64,000 bases of DNA from Bacteroidales bacterium UBA2287 (GTDB taxonomy: Bacteria; Bacteroidota; Bacteroidia; Bacteroidales; Tenuifilaceae). The translations under genes were made by a program, and so were the position numbers. The stretch lies in assembly GCA_002345675.1 (NCBI GenBank), contig DDWL01000029.1:1-64000 (forward strand), in the 5' to 3' direction. How positions within the stretch are numbered: position 1 is the stretch's first letter; every line of letters begins with the position of its first letter. Below, piece after piece: positions 8,387 through 15,989 of this stretch. The notes under the pieces are model-generated. The model was not told where the DNA came from, ran no database searches, and saw only the letters and a list, made by a program, of their open reading frames with translations.

Positions 8387-10927
8387 TTAGTCCTTTAGTA
8401 TTTTTACATAGCCAGTATGTCCGTCAATCTCAATAGTATCGTTACTTTTTATAAGTTGAGTAGCGTTTTTTATTCCAAGAACAGCAGGAATACCAAACTC
8501 TCGTGAAACAACTGCCCCGTGCGATAGCATGCCCCCTGTTTCGGTAACTAAACCCGCAATTTGGGCAAAGTAGGGTGCCCAACCCGGATCGGTAAAACGA
8601 GTAACCAGTATCTCACCTTCGCAAAGGGTATTAGCTTCGAAAACTGAAAGAATAACCCTGGCTTTTGCTCTGCAAATACCCGGTGCGCTGGCAATGCCTT
8701 TAAGTTCATTTTTTGAGTTGCCCTTATCCTTCTTTAAATTTTTTGTTCCATTTTTATTCCAAATTTCGTTTGGCTTGTTGAAATTTCTGTTGCACTGGTG
8801 AAAAAGTTTATTCTTTTCAATAAGGTTTAAATACTTTTCAACCGATTGGCTGCTAGCCAGCATGAAAGCCTCATTATAGCTAAGGAAGAAGATGTCGTTA
8901 CGATTCTTTAAAATTCCTTTTGCCACTAATTTATCGGCTAAAGCAAGCAGGCACATTCGTATGTAATAGTACATTTTAGTGGAGTTGTCTCGCATCTCTT
9001 CGCGCCACCAGAGTAAATGCCTGTGCATTTTCACATTTCTAAGCAATCCTTGAGACTTAATCTTATCCTTTTCTTTTAAAAATATATCGAACTGGTTGTT
9101 GGTGGAACTCCTTGGGCTCTCGTTGCTATAATTGTGAATATGTTTTAGCAATGCTTCAAAAAATTGGGCTGGATCTTCATCCCAGTGAGACACTAAAATG
9201 TCGAGTTCTCTTAGGCTATGATATTTATACTTATCAATCAGTAATTTAATGTCGCTATAAAATGGGATTTCAGAACCTTGCCTATAATTTTGTAGTAGCT
9301 GCTCAAGTGTTGTTGCGTTAAAAAATTGCTTGGCTTTTTCATCGGCAATAATTCTTCTACTCAAGTCCCAAATATCGTAAGTTGGTAGTAAATGCGACAA
9401 GTTTTTAAGACCACATATTAAATTTAAGTAATTTACTGAGTTGTTTTTATGTTTTTTATTGTACTTGTCAACTGCTTCCTGGCAAAATGTGGCTGCATTG
9501 GAATTATCGTAAATGGCAAAGAAGTAACCCCCCTCAAGCAAAAGGTAATATTTTTCAATTAGTTCTTTTGTAAATAGCAACAGGTTGTTGGTTGAGTAGC
9601 TATTGAAGTCGGTTTCCTCAATTTGGCTAAAAAGGGGTTTAACGGTTTCAATTATTTTCTTACATTTTTTCGAACGAGCAGCAATCGATTTTTTTGTGGC
9701 AAAAAGAATTCGAAGTCCCCTAATAATAGTAATGGGAGTAAATGCTGTTGTTTGACCACTTCCTTCGTAATCGGGTTCAATTCCCAAGCTTAAGTCGAAG
9801 TTGTGTTCGTTAAACCCTGGTATTTTTTTTACACATTCCTTGGCGGCCTGCATATTCCAGTAGCCATATCCAAACCACCAGTTGAACCATTTAATATTTT
9901 TATCTTTATGTGGAATTTTAATACTTCTAAAATATTCGGGCATTGTATGTTCAAAAATTAACTCGTATAGCGAGTACATCATTGGTGTGGTAATGGTCGA
10001 CGAAACCCCACCGTCCTTTAGGTCGGCATTAGTCCATTCGTGCTCAACATCGAAATGTATTGAGGTTAAGGGGCGAGCCTGAAGCAAAAAGAACCGATCG
10101 TTTTTAATAGCCCATTCAATATCGAGGGGTTCACCAAAGAACTTTTGTACCTCTAAACAGGTTGATGCAATGTTTTCGATTTGCTGTTTGGCAAGTAATG
10201 GACTATCGGAATTATACTTTTCGGAAGTACTAATGGTATTAAATTCTCCATTGTACCAGTTGAATGTGTATGTTTCGGGGTTTACAATTCCCTGCACTAA
10301 GTCTTCTCCCAGTCCAGCAATGGCTTCAATTACCATTTCTTTATCGTTGCCAGTTAAAGGGTTTGCAGTAAAAACTACCCCTGAAGTGTTGGCATCAACT
10401 TGTCCCTGAATAATAACGCTCATTTGAATTTCGGAAGGTGAAAAACCATTATTCCTACAGTACGACAGCACTTTGGTGCCATACTGCGATGCCCAGCATT
10501 TAATTACAACCTGCATCAAATTTTCTTTACTGCGAATATTAAGGTACGATTCGAACTGACCAGCAAACGATGAAGAACTGCTATCCTCAATATTAGCTGA
10601 GCTACGAACCGCAACTGCAGAAAAGCCTTCGTTAATTAGTTGTTCAAAAAAGGAGAATATCTGGGTTTCAATTTCCAAAGGAAGAGAAGCGGTATTAAAA
10701 TTTTGGTGAATTTGAGAAACTAAAAAATCTTCGTTTAGTCCATTAAGGCTTTCGATAAGTCTCCTAATTTCTGAATTTTTTTCGAGAAATAGTTTGTACG
10801 AAGAGTAGGGTATTACACCGCCCAACGGAACATTAAAGCCATTTCTAAAAAGCAATTGGAGTTTATTTGCTTTTCCACCCGAATTTAAAGGGAATTCGTT
10901 GCTATTAAATGGAATTATATGAGGCAT
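8387..10927 (-). CDS. Dikinase-type phosphotransferase A (PEP-synthase/rifampicin-phosphotransferase-like)
   Basis: A protein of 846 residues from the ATG at 10927; the upstream ATG at 10990 would overlap the CarS-like gene. The N-terminal ATP-grasp domain shows RSSANIED-x5-SFAGQF (about residues 108-125), SGVVFTANPLTG and DIEWAIKNDRFFLLQARPLTS near residue 300. About 430 residues of unrecognised middle region follow. The phospho-histidine domain is C-terminal, with H803 in GGMLSHGAVVSREFGIPAV. There is no PEP/pyruvate-binding barrel after it, so it is not PEP synthase or PPDK. The order matches rifampicin phosphotransferases, which move a phosphate from ATP to a small molecule via the His. 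The CarS-like gene is 19 bp upstream and probably cotranscribed. Confidence 0.85.
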   Translation of the reverse strand: MPHIIPFNSNEFPLNSGGKANKLQLLFRNGFNVPLGGVIPYSSYKLFLEKNSEIRRLIESLNGLNEDFLVSQIHQNFNTASLPLEIETQIFSFFEQLINEGFSAVAVRSSANIEDSSSSSFAGQFESYLNIRSKENLMQVVIKCWASQYGTKVLSYCRNNGFSPSEIQMSVIIQGQVDANTSGVVFTANPLTGNDKEMVIEAIAGLGEDLVQGIVNPETYTFNWYNGEFNTISTSEKYNSDSPLLAKQQIENIASTCLEVQKFFGEPLDIEWAIKNDRFFLLQARPLTSIHFDVEHEWTNADLKDGGVSSTITTPMMYSLYELIFEHTMPEYFRSIKIPHKDKNIKWFNWWFGYGYWNMQAAKECVKKIPGFNEHNFDLSLGIEPDYEGSGQTTAFTPITIIRGLRILFATKKSIAARSKKCKKIIETVKPLFSQIEETDFNSYSTNNLLLFTKELIEKYYLLLEGGYFFAIYDNSNAATFCQEAVDKYNKKHKNNSVNYLNLICGLKNLSHLLPTYDIWDLSRRIIADEKAKQFFNATTLEQLLQNYRQGSEIPFYSDIKLLIDKYKYHSLRELDILVSHWDEDPAQFFEALLKHIHNYSNESPRSSTNNQFDIFLKEKDKIKSQGLLRNVKMHRHLLWWREEMRDNSTKMYYYIRMCLLALADKLVAKGILKNRNDIFFLSYNEAFMLASSQSVEKYLNLIEKNKLFHQCNRNFNKPNEIWNKNGTKNLKKDKGNSKNELKGIASAPGICRAKARVILSVFEANTLCEGEILVTRFTDPGWAPYFAQIAGLVTETGGMLSHGAVVSREFGIPAVLGIKNATQLIKSNDTIEIDGHTGYVKILKD

Positions 10928-10946
10928 AAAAAAGTTGAATTGTAAG

Positions 10947-11507
10947 TTAAAGCGGATTTTTTCGGAGTCCTGCAAGGTAAAGCATAACATTAATAAACAT
11001 ATGTAAAAACAGGAAGAATACTACGCCTGTTAAAAAGAAACTTATGCTCATGCGTGAAAAGGGAATTATTGCTAACATACATCCTATGGGCGAATCAATT
11101 TGATCGATAATTATATTTAAAACATTTCCCCGTTTGCCTTCCACAATTTCCAATTGGCGTTTTACAAAACTGTTGGGTAACTCGGCTAATACATAGCCAA
11201 GTCCAAAAGCAACTCCAATAATTAGTGGCGATGTTGCGACAAAATCAATAATATTTAACTCGGCAATTGTGTCGAAAGTAATTGTAAGCCAATACAAAAA
11301 GTAAGATGAGAGTATTGATAAAATTACCATTGCAAAGAGTCCTCGGAATGTTTTGCTATCACCAAAAATGCGCTTGCCATTATATGTTAAATTAAAGTCG
11401 AGAGGATACTTTAATTTCCCCAAAAGGTTAAACTTTACCACAACCATATGTAGAACTGCCGCAAGGGTAGCAGGTATTGCAAACACAAGTAACTTTAGAA
11501 TTATCAT
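10947..11507 (-). CDS. CDP-archaeol synthase (CarS/DUF46)-like cytidylyltransferase
   Basis: A 186-residue membrane protein with about five helices. It contains GKRIFGDSKTFRG (residues 44-56), then NSFVKRQLEI (112-121) and DQIDSPIG (135-142). I recognise this arrangement as the CarS family, related to CdsA. In archaea CarS activates unsaturated archaetidic acid with CTP to give CDP-archaeol. Bacterial members are known by annotation and mostly uncharacterised. It lies between two dikinase-type phosphotransferases on the same strand (122 and 19 bp gaps), which suggests that a phosphorylated product of one of them is its substrate. That link is inference. Confidence 0.82.
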   Translation of the reverse strand: MIILKLLVFAIPATLAAVLHMVVVKFNLLGKLKYPLDFNLTYNGKRIFGDSKTFRGLFAMVILSILSSYFLYWLTITFDTIAELNIIDFVATSPLIIGVAFGLGYVLAELPNSFVKRQLEIVEGKRGNVLNIIIDQIDSPIGCMLAIIPFSRMSISFFLTGVVFFLFLHMFINVMLYLAGLRKNPL

Positions 11508-11629
11508 ATTAACAAATATTATTTTAATTTTTTAGAACGCGTGGAAAATACCAAATATTTCCGAGCAGCGACCCAGCAACTGCAATTGTGTAGTATTTTA
11601 TTACGAAGTTTAGCATAAATTCTCTTGCT

Positions 11630-14251
11630 TTATTTGGCTACTTTCTTTTTCTCAACTATTTGCACAAAACCTAAAGCCCCATCGATATAAATGGTGTCGC
11701 CCGAACTAATTATCGAGGTTGCATTCTCAACCCCAACAATTGTAGGTATTCCTAGTTCGCGACCAACAATAGCAGTATGCGACAACAAAGAACCTTTTTC
11801 GCTAACCAATCCTGCCGCTTGCGACATTATAAATATCCAGCCAGGGTCGGTAATTTTTGTAACTACAATTTTTCCTCTTACATCAAGGCTAGGATTGGGA
11901 ACCTCAACCACAAGGGCTATTGCCTTAACAATACCCTTGCTAACACCAACCCCTTGCAATTCGTTAATATTGTTGGGGTTTGCATTAAAGTTATTTTTTT
12001 CAATGGGCGCATTATCGCTTGTGTATATAATCCTATCGGAAGGTGTTATGTTCTCAAATTCGGTATACTTTTCTTTCTGATTCCTAACGTATTCAAAAAG
12101 ATTTTCCTTGATATTTTCATTGCAATACAGTTCCACTTGCTCAAGACTTAGGTAAAAAATATCGTTAGGGTTTTCAATAACCCCATATTGATGCATTTTA
12201 ACTCCTATTTCCTTGAATTGCTCCTTAACTGCACCGTATGCTCGAGTACGGCAAAAACGCATATTCTCTCTGTTACGTATGGTATCTCGTGCTAGGGAGA
12301 GTATGTATTTAAAGTATATTTTTTTAATCGATATTTTCGAAAACTTCTTTTCAACTGCTTCTTCAGCACAGGTTCTTATCTCGTGCTGGTTTTTCTTAAT
12401 TGCTACCGATGAACTGCCTGAGTCTAGTCGAGTTTTAATCATTTCAATTAGAAACGCTGGGTTGCTTCGGAGAGAATCTGTTTCAAGTTTGAGTTCAGCG
12501 GTAGTTCTGTCGCCATAAACCTTCAGGTAGTTATTAAATGGAGCGAAAAAGGGATTATTTGGTTCTTCGGAAATTGTTCGAAAAATAGCTTGCGGGCTCT
12601 GGCTTTTGAATAGTGAGTAGAGTTCGCTATTGGCCGTAACCATGTCAACCAAGTTTAAAAGTTCCAAAAGAGGCTTCTCCGACTCAACGCCATCAATTCC
12701 GCAAAGCAAATCGTTGGCAATATTTTCATTTTCGCTAAAGCCTAGCGAGTGAATAATCGACTTAAGTATGCCAAAACTTTTAAACGCAATTAAGTCGTTC
12801 ACAAGGGTTGGGTACCAATTACTGTAAAGCCTTTGAGAAATTTCGTTTTGAAATCGGAAAATTTCTGAGGCACTTTTTTTATCAAGGTTAAATTCGGTAA
12901 GTTGAAGGTATATTTGGTTAAACGAAACAAAAAAATTGTGGCTCCATTTTTTGTGCAGCAGCAGCAATTTGGTCAGCTTCACGAAAGAATTTATTCTATT
13001 TAACACTGAAACCTTCGATAGCTTAACGCTGCCATTACGAAGCCCAACGCTATTTTCCCAGTTTCTAATCCCTTTTTTACCAGGAATAATAAGCGACATC
13101 ATTCGATACCAGTTGTCGAGCCTGTAGTAAACCCGTCCAGCAGTATTCCCAATCAGGTTGCCAAGTACATTTTCCATTTCAGGAGAATTCGATAGTTTAA
13201 CACCAATGGCAGCCGCAGTTCCTTTAAAAACCTGATAGTAATTATTTCGTGCAAAGCTAATGCTTAGTGGAAGAGTAAGCCCAGGGTACGATTCAGAAAT
13301 GTTTGTATTGTCGAGAATTTTTAATCTTTCGAACTCAATTGTGGTTATTGGCCTAGCCTGAAGAAAATGGATTTTACCAGTTTCATCTATAGCAAACTCA
13401 AAATCGAGTGGCTTTCCCCATAAGTTTTCGGCCTTAGCACCTTTTTCAGCCAAATATTTTACCTCACTATGCCCAAGTGTAGGAAGGGATTTATCCAATT
13501 CGGCTACTTCATTCTCTACAAGTTTATTTGAAGTTTTTGCATCATAGCTTAGTTTCGAGTTTTTTACTACAATTACTTGCGAAATATTCCCATTAAGCCT
13601 GTCAACATAATAGGTGTCGGTTTCGACCTTGCCCGAAACAATTCCTTCGCCAGCTCCGTAACCCGATGTAATTACAAGGCTATTCAAATTGCCATTCGGA
13701 TTGCGCGTAAACATTACCCCTGAACAAACCGGGGTTATCATTTTTTGAATTATTACCGACATTCTAGGATAAGCAATTTTGCCTCCACGTACTTGAGTGT
13801 ATTTAAGCGAATTATAGTTCCATCCTGACGCAAGGCATTGCTTAATACTTGGTTCCAATTTGTGTTTTGTTACATACAGCACCGTATCATATTGACCTGC
13901 AAACGAAGCATTATCGGAATCCTCGGTATTAGCCGACGAGCGGACAGAAACAATAAAATTTTCTCCAAAAAACGCTTCACATTTCCTTGTTATTCTATCG
14001 ATGAATTCTTTCGAAAAATCGGTTTTAATTATTCTTTCTGTTAAGTTTTCCGAAAGTTTCAGTAACCCTTTTTCATCATTTAGCTGTTTGTTTAAAAATT
14101 TCGACTTAGGTTGAGGTATTTCTGCATTAAACTCTTTCCAGCTTATAACAAAAAACGGAGGAACATTAAAACCATGCTGCTTCAAAAAAAAGAGCCCTTT
14201 AGCCTTACCTCCTAAATCATAGTTTGAAAAATGTTCCATTTGCGAATTCAA
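11630..14251 (-). CDS. Dikinase-type phosphotransferase B (PEP-synthase/rifampicin-phosphotransferase-like)
   Basis: A protein of 873 residues with the same order as the paralogue at 8387. The ATP-grasp part has RSSANTED (104-111), SFAGQYDTVLYV, SGVMFTRNPNGN and LDFEFAIDETGKIHFLQARP. A long divergent middle region follows, and the C-terminal phospho-His domain has H825 in GSLLSHTAIVGRELGIPTIVG. No PEP-binding barrel follows, so a phosphotransferase acting on a small molecule or lipid alcohol fits better than PEP synthase. The middle regions of A and B look quite different by eye, which suggests different acceptors. It is probably the first gene of the operon B, CarS-like, A. An alternative start is Met5. 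Confidence 0.85.
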   Translation of the reverse strand: MNSQMEHFSNYDLGGKAKGLFFLKQHGFNVPPFFVISWKEFNAEIPQPKSKFLNKQLNDEKGLLKLSENLTERIIKTDFSKEFIDRITRKCEAFFGENFIVSVRSSANTEDSDNASFAGQYDTVLYVTKHKLEPSIKQCLASGWNYNSLKYTQVRGGKIAYPRMSVIIQKMITPVCSGVMFTRNPNGNLNSLVITSGYGAGEGIVSGKVETDTYYVDRLNGNISQVIVVKNSKLSYDAKTSNKLVENEVAELDKSLPTLGHSEVKYLAEKGAKAENLWGKPLDFEFAIDETGKIHFLQARPITTIEFERLKILDNTNISESYPGLTLPLSISFARNNYYQVFKGTAAAIGVKLSNSPEMENVLGNLIGNTAGRVYYRLDNWYRMMSLIIPGKKGIRNWENSVGLRNGSVKLSKVSVLNRINSFVKLTKLLLLHKKWSHNFFVSFNQIYLQLTEFNLDKKSASEIFRFQNEISQRLYSNWYPTLVNDLIAFKSFGILKSIIHSLGFSENENIANDLLCGIDGVESEKPLLELLNLVDMVTANSELYSLFKSQSPQAIFRTISEEPNNPFFAPFNNYLKVYGDRTTAELKLETDSLRSNPAFLIEMIKTRLDSGSSSVAIKKNQHEIRTCAEEAVEKKFSKISIKKIYFKYILSLARDTIRNRENMRFCRTRAYGAVKEQFKEIGVKMHQYGVIENPNDIFYLSLEQVELYCNENIKENLFEYVRNQKEKYTEFENITPSDRIIYTSDNAPIEKNNFNANPNNINELQGVGVSKGIVKAIALVVEVPNPSLDVRGKIVVTKITDPGWIFIMSQAAGLVSEKGSLLSHTAIVGRELGIPTIVGVENATSIISSGDTIYIDGALGFVQIVEKKKVAK

Positions 14252-14360
14252 ATTATAAAACTAAAGTAGCAATAAAACGATATTATTTTTATGATTATGA
14301 AATTTTTAGGTTTGAGTAATTAAAAAAAAAAAAAACTAGACCTGTGGGATCTGGTTTTAA

Positions 14361-14604
14361 GAAACTGTTTAAATTTTATTCATTAGAAATGCTCTGATAA
14401 TTGCCCACGCCCCGATAGTTATCGGGGTGAGCCCGTGGGTCAATATAAAAGAAGATGCTGGGCTTCAGCCCAATAAGTATCTGTATTATTTGGCTAAAGC
14501 CATTGTTTGTACCTTATCTCTTCCACGGGCTATACTTCAACAGGCTCAGCAACCAGCCCGTGGCAATTGAAACCCAGAATATTAATAAAAACTTAAACAG
14601 TTTC
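14361..14604. repeat. MITE-like intergenic element 1 with terminal inverted repeats
   Basis: The 369-bp gap 14252-14620 holds no gene. Left end GAAACTGTTTAAATTTTATT (14361-14380) pairs with the right end 14584-14604, whose reverse complement begins GAAACTGTTTAAG. Inside are a CCCCGATAGTTATCGGGG palindrome (about 14411-14428), a GCTGGGCTTCAGCCCA hairpin near 14460 and a CACGGGCT/AGCCCGTG pair near 14523-14564. No coding capacity. Element 2 at 21910-22214 has the same ends but a different interior. Confidence 0.65.
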
Positions 14605-14620
14605 TAAATTCTAAGGTAGA

Positions 14621-15856
14621 TTATTTCGACTCGTAAAGTTCAATTATTTTCAGCATTACCTCGGTGGCCTTTTCCATACTTTCGATGGGGACAAACTCGT
14701 GTTTTCCGTGGAAATTTTCGCCACCAGCAAAAAGATTAGGACAAGGGAGACCCATATACGAAAGCCGAGCTCCATCGGTACCTCCTCGTATGGGCTTTAC
14801 TTTTGGCTTAACGCCAACCAGTTCCATTGCTTTAACTGCTGTGTCAACAACGTGAATAACAGGTTCAACCTTTTCGCGCATGTTGTAGTACTGGTCCTTT
14901 AGTTCGAGTTTAGCAACCCCTTCGCCGTACTTGGCATTAATAAAATCGGCACATTTGGTAATAAACGCTTTTCGAGTTTCGAACTTGGCCTGCGAATGAT
15001 CGCGTATAATGTACTGCAATGTAGCATTCTCAACAGACCCCTGAAAACCAATGAGATGGTAAAATCCTTCGTAGTTAACTGTGAATTCGGGGCGCTCGCT
15101 AGGAGGGAGTAAGCTGTTCATTTCCATTGCTATATGCATTGCATTTAGCATTTTATCCTTTGCGTAGCCAGGGTGTATGTTTCGACCCTGAATTATTATT
15201 TTTGCGCCAGCTGCATTAAAGTTTTCGTACTCCAATTCGCCAATTGCACCACCATCGAGGGTGTAAGCAAAATCGGCATTAAATTTTTTAACATCGAAAT
15301 GGTCAACGCCTCGACCAACCTCCTCGTCAACAGTAAAACCTATTCGAATTGGACCGTGCTTAAACTCGGGGTTACCCATCATGTACTCAACGGCAGTCAT
15401 AATTTCGGCAATTCCAGCCTTATCGTCGGCACCCAAAAGGGTTGTACCATCGGTAACAATTAGGCTCTGCCCAACGTAATCGTGTAATTCGGGAAAATCG
15501 GTAACCGAAATGGTAACATTGTTTTCGCTGTTTAATAGAATATCGTTACCGTCGTAATTCTCTATAATGCGAGGTTTTACGCTAACACCTGGCATATCGG
15601 GAGCTGTATCGACATGTGCAAGAAAACCTATGGTGGGCACTTTTTTAGCTGTATTGGCTGGCACGGTTGCCATAACGTAACCATACTCGTCGATACTTGC
15701 ATCGTTAAGCCCAAGTTCGTTAAGTTCCTTAACAAGAAGTTTCGATAGTTCCAGCTGCTTTGCAGTGCTCGGAAACGATGTTGAGCTGTCGTCGCTTTGG
15801 GTATCCATTTTCACATACCTCAAAAAACGATCGGTTAGGTTCTTTTTATTTATCAT
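14621..15856 (-). CDS. pepT: Peptidase T (tripeptide aminopeptidase)
   Basis: A 411-residue M20B metallopeptidase, full length. Zinc-site motifs are in order: GFLAHVDTAPDMPG (about residue 77), GADDKAGIAEIM (about 140), DEEVGRGVDHF (about 172) and DGGAIGELEYENFN. The C-terminal metal-binding segment is GENFHGKHEFVP. PepT removes the N-terminal residue from tripeptides in the cytoplasm. It lies downstream of the OPT oligopeptide transporter on the same strand, so transport and hydrolysis of small peptides are probably coupled. A heptad repeat array fills the space between the two genes, 35 bp before this start. Confidence 0.95.
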   Translation of the reverse strand: MINKKNLTDRFLRYVKMDTQSDDSSTSFPSTAKQLELSKLLVKELNELGLNDASIDEYGYVMATVPANTAKKVPTIGFLAHVDTAPDMPGVSVKPRIIENYDGNDILLNSENNVTISVTDFPELHDYVGQSLIVTDGTTLLGADDKAGIAEIMTAVEYMMGNPEFKHGPIRIGFTVDEEVGRGVDHFDVKKFNADFAYTLDGGAIGELEYENFNAAGAKIIIQGRNIHPGYAKDKMLNAMHIAMEMNSLLPPSERPEFTVNYEGFYHLIGFQGSVENATLQYIIRDHSQAKFETRKAFITKCADFINAKYGEGVAKLELKDQYYNMREKVEPVIHVVDTAVKAMELVGVKPKVKPIRGGTDGARLSYMGLPCPNLFAGGENFHGKHEFVPIESMEKATEVMLKIIELYESK

Positions 15857-15891
15857 TGGGTTGGTGAGTTATTGAGTTATTAAGTTATTTA

Positions 15892-15989
15892 GTCGGAAGT
15901 CGGAAGTTGGAAGTCCGAAGACTGAAGACTGAAGACTGAGGACTGAAGACTGAGGACTGAAGACTGAGGACTGCCGACTGAGAACTGTC
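15892..15989 (-). repeat. 7-bp-period repeat array 2 in the leader of pepT
   Basis: About 14 heptads of the type GTCGGAA, GACTGAA, GACTGAG and GACTGCC on the + strand, without spacers. The array begins at the OPT stop codon and ends 35 bp before the pepT ATG. The spacer to the ATG, read on the coding strand, is an AATAACTCAAT-type sequence that also follows array 1. Confidence 0.88.

Noticed and set aside
8387..14251. The two large proteins as PEP synthases or PPDK
   Set aside because: Both end soon after the phospho-His domain and lack the C-terminal PEP/pyruvate barrel, so a dikinase-type small-molecule phosphotransferase fits better.
8387..14251. Rifampicin resistance genes
   Set aside because: The domain order matches, but the middle region is divergent and the operon is lipid-like. 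No sequence evidence ties them to rifampicin.
15892..15989. CRISPR array
   Set aside because: Units are 7 bp with no unique spacers, and no cas genes are present.
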